DNA of 64,000 nucleotides from UBA7672 sp963718145. GTDB lineage: Bacteria > Pseudomonadota > Alphaproteobacteria > Caulobacterales > Hyphomonadaceae. Position 1 is the stretch's first letter. Every line of letters starts with the position of its first letter. The notes beneath the pieces were generated by a model that ran no database searches, was not told the DNA's origin, and saw nothing but the letters and a program-made list of their open reading frames with translations. The position numbers and the translations under genes are program-made. Where the stretch lies: positions 310,001 to 374,000 of the forward strand of contig CAVQYJ010000023.1 in NCBI GenBank assembly GCA_963718145.1. Reading direction: 5' to 3'. Shown piece after piece: positions 1 to 9,119 of the stretch.

Positions 1-369
1 GTCAAGGGCGTGAAGGCCTACCGGATGAAGCTGGGCCTTGCGGATGCTTCGGGCCGCCAGGCGCCGGAGGAGATCGCGGCGTCGGACTACGAGGTCAAGG
101 CCGACATGGTGATCAAGGCGCTGGGGTTCGACCCCGAGGACCTGCCGCAGCATTTTGCCGAGCCAAAGCTCACCGTGAACCGCTGGGGCGGGGTCAAGAT
201 CGACTACCGCACCATGATGACGACCATGGATGGCGTCTTCGCGGCGGGAGACATCGTGCGCGGCGCATCGCTCGTGGTGTGGGCGATCAAGGAGGGCCGC
301 GACGCGGCGGCCTCGATCGAACTCTATCTCAAGGCGCGCGCCGATTCCGCGCGCGTCGCAGCGGAGTAG
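1..369 (+). CDS. gltD: Glutamate synthase small (beta) subunit, C-terminal part
   Basis: The first 122 codons are open from base 1, so the gene begins upstream of the window. The encoded piece is the C-terminal end of the NAD(P)H-oxidising GltD subunit, which passes electrons to GltB for reductive transfer of glutamine amide nitrogen to 2-oxoglutarate. The nucleotide-binding signature seen in these flavoproteins is present: VFAAGDIVRGASLVVWAI, with the GD of the FAD-contacting loop, followed by EGRDAA. It also has the KALGFDPEDLP segment typical of GltD. The gene is followed after 5 bases by a small gene and lies 776 bp upstream of gltB, so the two subunits are separated by two unrelated small genes. 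Confidence 0.93.
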   Translation, partial: VKGVKAYRMKLGLADASGRQAPEEIAASDYEVKADMVIKALGFDPEDLPQHFAEPKLTVNRWGGVKIDYRTMMTTMDGVFAAGDIVRGASLVVWAIKEGRDAAASIELYLKARADSARVAAE

Positions 370-374
370 CGGCG

Positions 375-725
375 ATGGATGTCTATCAGATCTGGGTCGA
401 CCTGAAGCCGGGCGTGCGCGATCACCAGTTCGTCGAGGCGATGGACCGGTATCTCGGCGCGCTGAAGTCGGACGGAAGAATCGAGTCCTGGCGCCTGTTG
501 CGCCGCAAGCTCGGCCTCGGGCCGGCGTCACTCGGCGAGTTCCAGGTGCTGATCGAGACGCACGACCTCGCACAGCTCGACCAGGCGTTCGCGTCAGTGT
601 CGCAACGGGCAGAACCTGTCGAAGGCGCGCATCATGGAGTCAACTCACTGGTCGTGAATTTCCAGGCCGGGCTGTGGCGTGATTTCCCGGATGCGCATCG
701 CCAGCATGGCGCGGAGAGGTTCTGA
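375..725 (+). CDS. DUF6614-like small protein
   Basis: A 116-residue protein starting MDVYQIWVDLKPG. An earlier start in the same frame would run back through the end of gltD; the ATG at 375 begins 5 bases after the gltD stop and gives the usual length of this family as I recall it. The segments ESWRLLRRKLGLGP and HHGVNSLVVNFQAGLWRDFP match my memory of the alphaproteobacterial DUF6614 family, whose function is not known. There is no signal peptide or membrane segment, so it should be cytoplasmic. Its stop overlaps the start of the next gene (TGATG), suggesting translational coupling within a gltD-to-gltB operon. The family name comes from memory of the sequence pattern and is not proven. Confidence 0.75.
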   Translation: MDVYQIWVDLKPGVRDHQFVEAMDRYLGALKSDGRIESWRLLRRKLGLGPASLGEFQVLIETHDLAQLDQAFASVSQRAEPVEGAHHGVNSLVVNFQAGLWRDFPDAHRQHGAERF

Positions 726-1141
726 TGGGCAGCAAGATGGGACATTGTCTCTGCGGCGCTGTCGTCTACAGCGCAAGCGGCCAACCGCACATGCATGTGT
801 GCCACTGCACGACCTGCACGCGCTGGTCGGGCGGGCCGTATATCGGCGTACGCTTCGATGGCGGCATCGAGATTGCCGACCCCGACGCTGTGAACTGGTA
901 CGCCAGTTCCGAATGGGCCGAGCGCGGTTCGTGCAAGGCTTGCGGCGGGGCGATGTTCTACCGCTTCCGGCAGGACCCCTCGCAGGTGATCGTATCTGCC
1001 GGATCGCTGGACGCCCCCGATCCGGGCGTCGGCATCGGCGAACACATCTTCATCGACGAGAAGCCGGACTACTACGACTTCGCCGGCGAAGCGCCGCGTG
1101 TGACCAGCGCCGAAGTCTTCGCGCGTTTCCAGGCGGGGTGA
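725..1141 (+). CDS. GFA/CENP-V family zinc protein
   Basis: A 138-residue protein of the GFA (glutathione-dependent formaldehyde-activating enzyme-like) fold. The zinc-binding cysteines are visible: GHCLCGAV near the N-terminus, CHCTTC about 23 residues later, and CKACGGAMFYR in the second half. Members bind structural and catalytic zinc through these Cys motifs, but most have no proven substrate, so the formaldehyde link should not be assumed. The start codon overlaps the preceding stop and the gene ends 3 bases before gltB, so it is embedded in the glutamate synthase operon. A second, different GFA protein lies at 6176-6574. Confidence 0.85.
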   Translation: MGSKMGHCLCGAVVYSASGQPHMHVCHCTTCTRWSGGPYIGVRFDGGIEIADPDAVNWYASSEWAERGSCKACGGAMFYRFRQDPSQVIVSAGSLDAPDPGVGIGEHIFIDEKPDYYDFAGEAPRVTSAEVFARFQAG

Positions 1142-1144
1142 GCC

Positions 1145-4100
1145 ATGACCGATGAAGTCGAAGGACAGGCATGGCTTCGCGAGTACACCACGCATCGCGA
1201 CCGGCTGATCGCGGCACACGCCTACAATCCCGCCGACGAAAAGGATTCGTGCGGCGTCGGCCTTGTCGTGCAGATCGACGGGACGCCGAAGCGCGAGATC
1301 GTCGAAATGGCGATCAAGGCGCTGAAGAATGTCTGGCACCGCGGCGCCGTGGACGCAGACGGCAAGACCGGCGACGGTGCAGGCATCCGCATCGACGTGC
1401 CGCAGGATTTCTTCCGCGACGCCGTGCGCGGCATGGGCCATACCATCGCCAATGAAGTGCAGGTGTGCGTCGGGCAGATCTTCCTGCCGCGCACCGACCT
1501 GGCCGCGCAGGAGCGCGCGCGCTCGATCATCGAGACGGAGGTCGTGCGCTTCGGCTTCTACATCTATGGCTGGCGCCAGCCGCCGATCGACACTTCCGTC
1601 ATCGGCATGAAGGCCAACGCGACACGGCCGGAGATCGAGCAGCTCCTGTTCACTGACCGCCTCGGGCGCGACGAGGCGGAGCTGGAGCGGCAACTTTACA
1701 TCTGCCGCCGCCGCATCGAGCGGCGGGCGCGCGAGTCTAACCTCGATCTCTATCTCTGCTCGTTCTCGAGCCGGGCGCTGATCTACAAGGGCATGTTCCT
1801 CGCCGAGGACATCGACAGATTCTATCTCGACCTGACGGACAAGCGCTTCGTCTCGGCGGTGGCGATCTATCACCAGCGCTATTCGACCAACACCTTCCCG
1901 CAGTGGCGGCTCGCGCAGCCTTTCCGCATGCTGGCGCACAATGGCGAGATCAACACGATCTCCGGCAACATCAACTGGATGCGCAGCCACGAGATCAAGA
2001 TGGTCTCGAACAATTTCGGCGAGCATGGCGACGACGTAAAGCCGGTGGTGCAGCCGGGAGGATCGGATAGCGCGGCGCTGGACAATGTGTTCGAACTGCT
2101 GGTGCGCGCGGGCCGCAGCGGGCCGATGGCGAAGATATTGCTCGTGCCGGAGCCGGTGTCGCGCGATCCTAAGATCACGCCGCGAAATCATCTGGCGCTT
2201 TATGCCTACGCCAACTCGGTGATGGAGCCGTGGGATGGGCCGGCGGCGCTGGCCATGTTCGACGGCCGCTGGGCGATTGCAGGCATGGACCGCAACGGCC
2301 TGCGCCCGATGCGCTATGCGCTGACCGAGGACGGCGTGCTGGCGGTGGGATCGGAGACGGGCATGTGCCCGATCAATCCGGAGAGCATCATCCGCAAGGG
2401 GCGCGTGCCGCCGGGCGGGATGATCGCCGTCGATATCAAGGCGGGCAAGTTCTACGACCACAAGGACATCATCGAACAGCTTGCAGCCACCCACCCGTAC
2501 GAGGAGTGGCTCGGCAATGTCGTCGAGCTGGAACAGCGCATCGGCCCGGGGCCGGAGCCCAGGCTCTACAATGACCGGCAGGAATTCCTGCGCCGGCAGC
2601 ATGCCGCCGGGATGACGCTGGAAGACGTCGAGCTGATCCTGTCGCCGATGGCGGAGGACGGCAAGGAAGCCGTGGGATCGATGGGGGATGACAGTCCCCT
2701 CGCCGTCCTGTCGGACCACTACCGACCGCTGTCGCACTTCTTCCGGCAGAATTTCGCGCAGGTGACCAACCCACCGATCGACCCGCTGCGGGAAGAGCGG
2801 GTCATGAGCCTGCGCACGCGATTCAAGAATCTCGGGAACATCCTCGCGGAGGATTCGAGGCAGAGCAATGTGTTCGTGCTCGAAAGCCCGGTGCTGACCA
2901 ACGGCATGTATTCGCGCATGCTGGAGACCATCGGCGGCGAAGTGGCGGTGATCGACTGCACCTTCACCGTGTCGGAAAAACGCGCGCCGGGCCTGTCACT
3001 CAAGCTGGCGATCGACCGCATCCGCGAGGAGGCGCGCGTCGCCGTCTCCTCGGGCCAAAGCCACATCGTGCTCACCGACGAGAGCCAGGGCGCGGACCGC
3101 ATCGGCATTCCGATGATCCTCGCGGCGGGCGCGGTGCATTCGTGGCTGGTGAGCCATGGGCTGCGAACGTTCTGCTCGATCACGGTACGGTCGGCTGAAT
3201 GTGCGGACACGCATTATTTCGCCGTACTGGTGGGCGTGGGCGCGACGTGCGTGAATGCGTACATGGCGCAGGAGACGCTGGCGGACCGGCACGCGAAGGG
3301 TCTGTTCGGCGAGACGCCGCTGGGCAAGATCGTTCTCAACTACAAGAAAGCCATCGAGGCAGGTCTCCTGAAAATCCTCTCCAAGATGGGGATCTCGGTG
3401 ATCTCTTCCTACAGGGGCGGCTACAATTTCGAGGCGCTTGGTTTGTCGCGCGCGCTGGTGGCCGACTACTTCCCCGGCATGACGTCCCGCATTTCCGGGA
3501 TTGGTCTTGCGGGGCTCGAGCGCAAGACGATGGAGCTGCACGCCAAGGCGTGGAACATGGCGGTCGCCGTACTGCCGGTCGGCGGGTTCTATCGCGTGCG
3601 CGCGCAAGGCGACGCCCATGCCCTCTCCGGCGAGCTGATCCATCTGCTGCAGCACGCGTGCGACACGAGTTCGTATGCGGCGTTCCGGACCTATTCCAGG
3701 CTGGCGAATGCACGAAAGAAAAACGTGCAATTGCGCGACCTGCTCGATTTCCGGCCGCAGGCGAACCATGCCTCGCTCGATGACGTGCAGTCGGTAAACG
3801 AGATCCGCAAGCGGTTCGTGACGCCAGGGATGTCGCTGGGCGCGCTCGGGCCAGAAGCGCACGGTACGCTGAACATCGCCATGAACCGCATCGGCGCCAA
3901 ATCCGTCTCCGGTGAAGGTGGGGAAGTGCGCGAGCGCTACAAGCCCCTGCCCAATGGCGACAACGCGAATTCGGCAATCAAGCAAGTGGCGTCGGGGCGC
4001 TTTGGCGTGACGGCGGAGTACCTCAACAACTGCCGCGAGCTCGAGATCAAGGTCGCGCAGGGCGCAAAGCCCGGCGAAGGCGGGCAGCTGCCCGGCTTCA

Positions 4101-5686
4101 AGGTGACGGAGTTCATCGCACGCAACCGGTATGCGACGCCGGGCGTGATGCTGATCTCGCCTCCGCCGCACCACGACATCTATTCGATCGAGGACCTGGC
4201 GCAGTTGATCTACGACCTCAAGCAGATCAATCCGGATTGCCGGGTGTGCGTGAAGCTGGTCTCACGCTCGGGCGTCGGCACGATCGCGGCTGGAGTCGCC
4301 AAGGCGAAGGCGGACGTGATCCTGATCTCGGGGCATGTCGGCGGCACGGGGGCCTCGCCTCAGTCGTCGATCAAGTTCGCGGGACTGCCATGGGAGATCG
4401 GCCTCGCCGAAGCGCACCATGTGCTGACCCTGAACAACCTGCGCGACCAGATCACGCTGCGGACCGATGGCGGGCTGCGCACCGGGCGCGACGTCGTCAT
4501 CGCGGCGATGCTGGGGGCGGAGGAATATGGCATTGGCACGGCGAGCCTTTTGGCGATGGGCTGCATCATGGTGCGGCAGTGCCATTCCAACACCTGCCCT
4601 GTCGGCGTGTGCACGCAGGACGAGCGGCTGCGCGCCAAGTTCACCGGTACGGCGGACAAGGTCGTGAACCTGATGACGTTCATCGCCGAGGAGGTGCGCG
4701 AGATCCTGGCGGAGCTGGGCTTCACGCGGCTGGACGACGTGATCGGACGGACCGACCTGCTGGCGCAGATTTCGCGCGGCTCGGCGATGCTGGACGATCT
4801 CGACCTGTCGCCGCTGCTGGTGCGCGCCGATCCCGAGGCGCGGGTGATGTACAAGCCGACGCACAGGAACCCCGTGCCAGAGGCGCTGGACGAACAGATC
4901 CTGCGCGATGGCGCGGCGTTCTTCGAGCGCGGGGAGAAGATGCAGCTCGACTACCACGTGCGCAACGTCCACCGCGCCATCGGCACGCGGGCGTCGTCCC
5001 ACATCGTACGTAAGTACGGGATGGATGGACTGCCAGAGGGACGGCTCTGGGTTTCGCTGGACGGATCCTGCGGCCAGTCGCTGGGCGCCTTCGGCGTGAA
5101 GGGTCTAACCATCGAGGTAATCGGCGACGCCAACGACTATGTCGGCAAGGGCCTGTCGGGGGCGACCATCATCCTGAAGCAGCCATCGACGGCGAAGTAT
5201 CGCGCCAAGGACAACACCATCATCGGCAACACGGTTCTCTACGGAGCGACCTCAGGCAAGTTGTTCGCGGCAGGCCAGGCGGGCGAGCGGTTCGCGGTGC
5301 GCAATTCCGGCGCGACAGTGGTGGTCGAGGGCTGCGGCTCCAATGGCTGCGAATACATGACGGGCGGGGTAGCGGTGATCCTGGGCGCCGTGGGCCACAA
5401 TTTCGGTGCGGGCATGACGGGCGGAATGGCTTTCCTCCACGACCCGGACAAGCGCTTCGACATCCTGGTCAATCCGGAATCCGTGATCTGGAAACCCGTG
5501 GTGACGGAGCACTGGGCCGGCGTGCTCAAGGCGCTGGTCGAGGAGCACGTGGCGAAGACCGGTTCGCTCCACGCGTGCACGATCCTCGACAATTGGGCGC
5601 TGGAGCTGCGCAACTTCGTGCACGTCGTGCCGAAGGAGTCGGTGAAGCTTCTGGCCGCGCCGCTGGAGCTGAAGGCGGCGGAGTGA
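1145..5686 (+). CDS. gltB: Glutamate synthase large (alpha) subunit
   Basis: 1513 residues, full length for the bacterial NADPH-dependent type. Cys36, in DSCGVGLVV, should become the N-terminal nucleophile of the class II glutamine amidotransferase domain after removal of a 35-residue propeptide. The glutaminase domain covers roughly residues 36-430. A central linker domain follows, then the FMN-binding synthase domain (about 830-1200) with GHVGGTGASPQSS. The 3Fe-4S cluster cysteines are C1140, C1146 and C1151 (CIMVRQCHSNTC). The C-terminal beta-helix of GXGXG type covers about 1260-1480. The enzyme makes two glutamates from glutamine and 2-oxoglutarate in the cytoplasm together with GltD. 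Long antisense ORFs over this gene are codon-bias shadows. Confidence 0.98.
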   Translation: MTDEVEGQAWLREYTTHRDRLIAAHAYNPADEKDSCGVGLVVQIDGTPKREIVEMAIKALKNVWHRGAVDADGKTGDGAGIRIDVPQDFFRDAVRGMGHTIANEVQVCVGQIFLPRTDLAAQERARSIIETEVVRFGFYIYGWRQPPIDTSVIGMKANATRPEIEQLLFTDRLGRDEAELERQLYICRRRIERRARESNLDLYLCSFSSRALIYKGMFLAEDIDRFYLDLTDKRFVSAVAIYHQRYSTNTFPQWRLAQPFRMLAHNGEINTISGNINWMRSHEIKMVSNNFGEHGDDVKPVVQPGGSDSAALDNVFELLVRAGRSGPMAKILLVPEPVSRDPKITPRNHLALYAYANSVMEPWDGPAALAMFDGRWAIAGMDRNGLRPMRYALTEDGVLAVGSETGMCPINPESIIRKGRVPPGGMIAVDIKAGKFYDHKDIIEQLAATHPYEEWLGNVVELEQRIGPGPEPRLYNDRQEFLRRQHAAGMTLEDVELILSPMAEDGKEAVGSMGDDSPLAVLSDHYRPLSHFFRQNFAQVTNPPIDPLREERVMSLRTRFKNLGNILAEDSRQSNVFVLESPVLTNGMYSRMLETIGGEVAVIDCTFTVSEKRAPGLSLKLAIDRIREEARVAVSSGQSHIVLTDESQGADRIGIPMILAAGAVHSWLVSHGLRTFCSITVRSAECADTHYFAVLVGVGATCVNAYMAQETLADRHAKGLFGETPLGKIVLNYKKAIEAGLLKILSKMGISVISSYRGGYNFEALGLSRALVADYFPGMTSRISGIGLAGLERKTMELHAKAWNMAVAVLPVGGFYRVRAQGDAHALSGELIHLLQHACDTSSYAAFRTYSRLANARKKNVQLRDLLDFRPQANHASLDDVQSVNEIRKRFVTPGMSLGALGPEAHGTLNIAMNRIGAKSVSGEGGEVRERYKPLPNGDNANSAIKQVASGRFGVTAEYLNNCRELEIKVAQGAKPGEGGQLPGFKVTEFIARNRYATPGVMLISPPPHHDIYSIEDLAQLIYDLKQINPDCRVCVKLVSRSGVGTIAAGVAKAKADVILISGHVGGTGASPQSSIKFAGLPWEIGLAEAHHVLTLNNLRDQITLRTDGGLRTGRDVVIAAMLGAEEYGIGTASLLAMGCIMVRQCHSNTCPVGVCTQDERLRAKFTGTADKVVNLMTFIAEEVREILAELGFTRLDDVIGRTDLLAQISRGSAMLDDLDLSPLLVRADPEARVMYKPTHRNPVPEALDEQILRDGAAFFERGEKMQLDYHVRNVHRAIGTRASSHIVRKYGMDGLPEGRLWVSLDGSCGQSLGAFGVKGLTIEVIGDANDYVGKGLSGATIILKQPSTAKYRAKDNTIIGNTVLYGATSGKLFAAGQAGERFAVRNSGATVVVEGCGSNGCEYMTGGVAVILGAVGHNFGAGMTGGMAFLHDPDKRFDILVNPESVIWKPVVTEHWAGVLKALVEEHVAKTGSLHACTILDNWALELRNFVHVVPKESVKLLAAPLELKAAE

Positions 5687-5761
5687 AGCCGTGATGATCG
5701 GGCTTGACCCAACCATCCTGATCGCTGCCAGGATTCCCGGCTCAAAGCAGAGGATGACGCC

Positions 5762-6088
5762 TCACGATTTGCTCCACGGCGACTTGACGGCGTAGGTCTT
5801 CTTTTCGGTGTCGGTCGCATTGACGGTGGCGTCTGCAGATTGCGGCGAGAAGTTGGAGCCGGGGACGCTTATCGAGGCTGTCGGCTGGTCTTTCGGCACG
5901 ATCTGGAAGCCAAGGAAATTCAGAAGCGCGATGAAGCCGACGAAGGTGAGCGCCGCCGTCACCACGACCTGGCTAATGATGCGCATCAGGAAGCCCTTGA
6001 AGAAGATCAGCGAGCCGATGCCTGCAACCGCGCTGCCGCCGAGGCCGGCCATGCCCGCAACCGCCGCCAGATCAAATCCCTCGCCCAT
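5762..6088 (-). CDS. Hypothetical small membrane protein
   Basis: A 108-residue protein starting MGEGFDLAAVAGMAG, preceded by a purine-rich ribosome-binding stretch (GGGAGACGGAG in mRNA sense). An open frame extends upstream but runs through the oppositely oriented GFA gene, so the internal ATG at 6088 was chosen. Residues about 8-60 are hydrophobic and Gly/Ala-rich with two likely membrane segments (around 10-32 and 38-62). A polar tail of about 45 residues follows. No family was recognised. It is transcribed divergently from the GFA gene at 6176 and converges on gltB. Confidence 0.7.
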   Translation of the reverse strand: MGEGFDLAAVAGMAGLGGSAVAGIGSLIFFKGFLMRIISQVVVTAALTFVGFIALLNFLGFQIVPKDQPTASISVPGSNFSPQSADATVNATDTEKKTYAVKSPWSKS

Positions 6089-6175
6089 CTCCGTCTCCCT
6101 TGTTTTCGCGGCTTTCGAAGGCGCCGCAGCACCGATAAAAGAGACTAGTCCAACCTGCGGCCGGAGGGAAATCGC

Positions 6176-6574
6176 ATGACCTATCACGGCTCCTGCCATT
6201 GCGGCGCGGTCAGGTTCACGGTCGAGGGGCCGATCGAGGAGGCCTATACCTGCGACTGCTCGCTGTGTTCGAAGAAGAACGCTCTGATGGCGAATGTGCA
6301 CGAGAGCCGCCTGGTCATCAGCCAAGGTGAGGATCGGCTCGGCCTCTATCAATGGAATGCTCGGATCGCGAAGCATTACTTCTGCACCCAATGCGGCATC
6401 TATCCGTTCCACAGGAAGCGCTCGATGCCGGACCACTATGGCGTCAATCTGAGGGCGCTGGACGATTTCGACTGGAGGTCGGCGCCCGTGCGCGCGGCGA
6501 TGGGCGCGGGGATGCCGGTCGTAGATCCCCACGCGCGTGATGTATGGCCGGGGCCGCGGCCTTCTGACTGCTAG
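6176..6574 (+). CDS. GFA/CENP-V family zinc protein
   Basis: 132 residues beginning MTYHGSCHCGAVRFTVEG. The GFA cysteine pattern is complete: SCHCGAV, then CDCSLCSKKNA, then CTQCGIYPFHRKRS. This is a single-domain zinc protein, likely cytoplasmic, related in fold but not closely in sequence to the protein at 725-1141. Its stop codon overlaps, on the opposite strand, the stop codon of the TIR gene (the shared bases CTAG), so the two genes converge with no room for an ordinary terminator. The substrate is unknown. Confidence 0.85.
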   Translation: MTYHGSCHCGAVRFTVEGPIEEAYTCDCSLCSKKNALMANVHESRLVISQGEDRLGLYQWNARIAKHYFCTQCGIYPFHRKRSMPDHYGVNLRALDDFDWRSAPVRAAMGAGMPVVDPHARDVWPGPRPSDC

Positions 6575-7629
6575 CGATAGCTGTTAGCCAGCACGCGATC
6601 CATGGTGACGGGGCCAGCCCGAAGCAGGCTGATGGCATCCACGAGCCTGCTCATCCCGGACTCGAATTCGTGCCGAACATCTGTCCACTGTGTGTGAATT
6701 AGATCCATTGGAACAGCGTTACGCTGATCACCTTTGGCAAGGATGGGAAACACCCTTCGTTCCTGGGCTCGTGCGTAGCCCATTTCCATTTCGACGACCT
6801 CCGACTTTTTTGCGCTGGGCGTCAGGACCACCACGAAGCAATCTGTATTCTCAATAGCGGCTTGAACCGCTCGTTTCCATGACGGTGTGCCAGGTTCGAG
6901 TTTCTCGTCAGTCCAAACAGAAAAGCTCTTCCTCTCCATGTAAGCTTTCACGCGCCTCATCAGTTCGGCGTCGTCATGTGCGTAACTGATGAACAGGTCG
7001 TCGTTCCTGGTGATCAGCTTCGGATGTGCCTGCAGAGGCGCCGGGGAGGTAGCCGCGAGTGAAGGCCTATCCACACCGAGGACCTTTGCCACGCCTCGCG
7101 CAAGAGCATGGCGCCAGCCTGAGCCGTCAAACTTGCTCCTCCCAGGCGCGAGATCAGGTTTTGAGGCCCGGGCCGGCGGATCGACGGTCGCCAGAACTCG
7201 CAAGAGGTTTTCGAAGGATCGCGTGGTCTGGGAGATCACGATTGCATTGCGGTAGGCCAGCTGCCGCAGCGCCTCGGGCAGTTGGTCTGCGTGCGGCATC
7301 GCAGCGCCGTCGACGAGCACCGGAATTACAGGCAGCCCAACCCGCAGCGCGTATTCGACCTCCAGTCTTACGAAGTCGTTTGGGTCTTGTATTCGCGGCA
7401 ATCCGCTTATGCCCCTTGCCGTTGCCCATTCATTGCCGATCACCACGAGCATGGCGTCGCAGTTCGACACGGCATATTCGATCGCATTGCGAAAATCGAC
7501 GCCAACCGGGATATTGTCGATGTCCAAGAAAACGCTTCCCTGTCCAAACACGCCGGCAATGCGTTCCGACAACAACCTCGCAAAGTACTGCGAGTCATCG
7601 CGACGATAGCAAATGAAGAACCTGCTCAC
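6571..7629 (-). CDS. Protein with two TIR domains
   Basis: 352 residues with two TIR domains joined by a roughly 70-residue polar linker. The first (about 3-135) has FFICYRRDDS, FLDIDNIPVGVDF and VRLEVEYALRVGLPVIPVLVDG; E90 or E92 sits where TIR NADases carry their catalytic glutamate. The second (about 211-325) has DLFISYAHDD, WTDEKLEPG, and a glutamate-rich helix with E277, E280 and E282. There is no signal peptide, membrane segment or recognisable sensor domain. Bacterial TIR proteins often cleave NAD or make cyclic ADP-ribose signals, sometimes in phage defence, but here no partner gene is adjacent. By eye the gene is less GC-rich than its neighbours, consistent with transfer. Activity of either domain is inference. 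Confidence 0.88.
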   Translation of the reverse strand: MSRFFICYRRDDSQYFARLLSERIAGVFGQGSVFLDIDNIPVGVDFRNAIEYAVSNCDAMLVVIGNEWATARGISGLPRIQDPNDFVRLEVEYALRVGLPVIPVLVDGAAMPHADQLPEALRQLAYRNAIVISQTTRSFENLLRVLATVDPPARASKPDLAPGRSKFDGSGWRHALARGVAKVLGVDRPSLAATSPAPLQAHPKLITRNDDLFISYAHDDAELMRRVKAYMERKSFSVWTDEKLEPGTPSWKRAVQAAIENTDCFVVVLTPSAKKSEVVEMEMGYARAQERRVFPILAKGDQRNAVPMDLIHTQWTDVRHEFESGMSRLVDAISLLRAGPVTMDRVLANSYR

Positions 7630-7808
7630 AGAAGCGCCCCGACCGCGATGAAGCCGGACGACAAGCTAGGCTTCCACAAACCATAGTCGCAAGCCCTCAA
7701 ACGTCAGCCGGCAAGCACTTCTTGCGCGGGCGAAATCCATGAACCCGATGTAGCTTGCCCTCTCTGGTCGCGCGCCCTACCTCTCCTGCGCCTGATCAGG
7801 AGAACGTC

Positions 7809-8750
7809 ATGCCGATCCGTTTTGCGTGCCTTGCCTCTGCCGCTGCTCTCGCCATCGTAGCCTGCTCGCCTACCCCCGCAGCGCCTGCCGCGCCCGCCGG
7901 GCCGTCGGCCCCTGCCGCAGCAGTGATCGCTCCCCTCACGGCGAACGCGGACGTGAAGCCCTTCACCATCGGCGAGTTCCAGGCGGCGGCGTTGCGCGAT
8001 GGCGGGCTTTCGACGCCGAACGACAACAAGACGCTCGCGATCAACAAGACCAAGAAGGATGTCGCGGACCTGCTGACGGCAAACGGGCTGTCGCCAGATA
8101 CGATCGATCTTTCGGTGCAGCCGCTGCTGGTGAAGACCACGGACAAGGTGCTGCTGTTCGACACCGGCGCAGCGGCGCTGTTCGGGCCGACGCTGGGCAA
8201 GCTGCCGGCGACACTCGCAAGCGCGGGCGTAGACCCAGCCAGCGTCACCGACATCTTCATCACCCACGGACATGGCGACCATGTCGGCGGGCTGGCGCCG
8301 GGCGGCGCGCTCGCCTTCCCGAACGCCTCGGTTCACATGTCGGCGAACGAGTGGGCCTCGCTGAAGGGGCAGGCCCCGATGGCGGCGCTGGTAGCGCTCA
8401 TCACGCCGAAGGTCGTGGAGTTCCAGCCGGGGGCCGATGTCGTTCCGGGCGTCAAGGCCGTGGACATCAAGGGCCACACGCCAGGGCATTCGGGCTACCT
8501 GATCACGTCGGGCGACCAGTCGCTGCTCTATATCGGCGACACGATGCACCATTTCGTGGTTTCTGTGCAGCAGCCGGACTGGACCATCGCCTTTGACGGG
8601 GATGCGCCGACCGCGCAGGCGAGCCGCAAGGCGGTGATCGAGAACGCGGCGGCGAGCGGGCAGCGGATCTTCGCGGTTCACTTCCCCTTCCCCGGGCTCG
8701 GCAAGTTCGAGAAGCAGGGCGACAAGTTTGTCTGGGTGGCTGAACAGTAG
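7809..8750 (+). CDS. MBL-fold metallo-hydrolase lipoprotein
   Basis: 313 residues. The ATG at 7809 directly precedes a lipoprotein signal peptide (hydrophobic core then LAIVAC), so the earlier in-frame start was rejected. An Ala/Pro-rich linker of about 25 residues follows. The metallo-beta-lactamase signature THGHGDHVGG lies near residue 155, with LLFDTGA before it, GHTPGHSGY after it and a further metal-ligand region at YIGDTMHH. The fold points to a dinuclear zinc hydrolase of the lactonase/AidA-like branch, exported and anchored in the outer or inner membrane leaflet. The substrate cannot be told. The gene is followed after 18 bases by a GIY-YIG gene on the same strand. Confidence 0.88.
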   Translation: MPIRFACLASAAALAIVACSPTPAAPAAPAGPSAPAAAVIAPLTANADVKPFTIGEFQAAALRDGGLSTPNDNKTLAINKTKKDVADLLTANGLSPDTIDLSVQPLLVKTTDKVLLFDTGAAALFGPTLGKLPATLASAGVDPASVTDIFITHGHGDHVGGLAPGGALAFPNASVHMSANEWASLKGQAPMAALVALITPKVVEFQPGADVVPGVKAVDIKGHTPGHSGYLITSGDQSLLYIGDTMHHFVVSVQQPDWTIAFDGDAPTAQASRKAVIENAAASGQRIFAVHFPFPGLGKFEKQGDKFVWVAEQ

Positions 8751-8768
8751 CCGCAACGGGAGAACACG

Positions 8769-9113
8769 ATGGTCGACAAGAAGCGCCGCGAGGAGCTGCT
8801 GCAGCAGTATTCCGGGCGCAAGCAGCCGACCGGCGTGTTCGCCGTGCGCAACTCTGCTAGCGGCGAGGTGTGGGTGGGACACAGCCGCAATCTCGACGTG
8901 CAGCATAACGGCCTGTGGGTGCGACTGAAGTACGGCAACTCGCCCAATGCCGACGTGCTGGCGTCGTGGAAGAAGCATGGGGAAGCGGCGTTCAGCTACG
9001 AGATCCTGGAGCACATCGAGGAAAGCGACCCGCACGCGATCCAGCGCCTGCTGCCCGAACGCGCCGAGCACTGGCGGGCGGAGCTGAAGGCGGGGACGAT
9101 CCGGGGGACGTAG
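8769..9113 (+). CDS. GIY-YIG nuclease family protein
   Basis: 114 residues. Residues about 20-45 show the GIY-YIG core in relaxed form: TGVFAVRN, then GEVWVGHSRNL with the conserved Gly and Arg, and E near the end of the domain (AFSYEILEHIEE). The two tripeptides have become GVF and VWVG. The domain resembles the small stand-alone GIY-YIG proteins of alphaproteobacteria, whose role is unknown; no DNA-binding extension is present. It follows the MBL lipoprotein gene by 18 bases and may be co-transcribed with it. Confidence 0.75.
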   Translation: MVDKKRREELLQQYSGRKQPTGVFAVRNSASGEVWVGHSRNLDVQHNGLWVRLKYGNSPNADVLASWKKHGEAAFSYEILEHIEESDPHAIQRLLPERAEHWRAELKAGTIRGT

Positions 9114-9119
9114 CTTCGG

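Noticed and set aside
632..2737. 701-residue minus-strand ORF opposite gltB
   Set aside because: Arg/His-rich antisense shadow of a strongly conserved gene in high-GC DNA.
6176..9113. Defence island around the two-TIR protein
   Set aside because: Neighbours are a GFA protein, an MBL lipoprotein and a small GIY-YIG protein; no recognised defence partner, and gene orientation does not support an operon.
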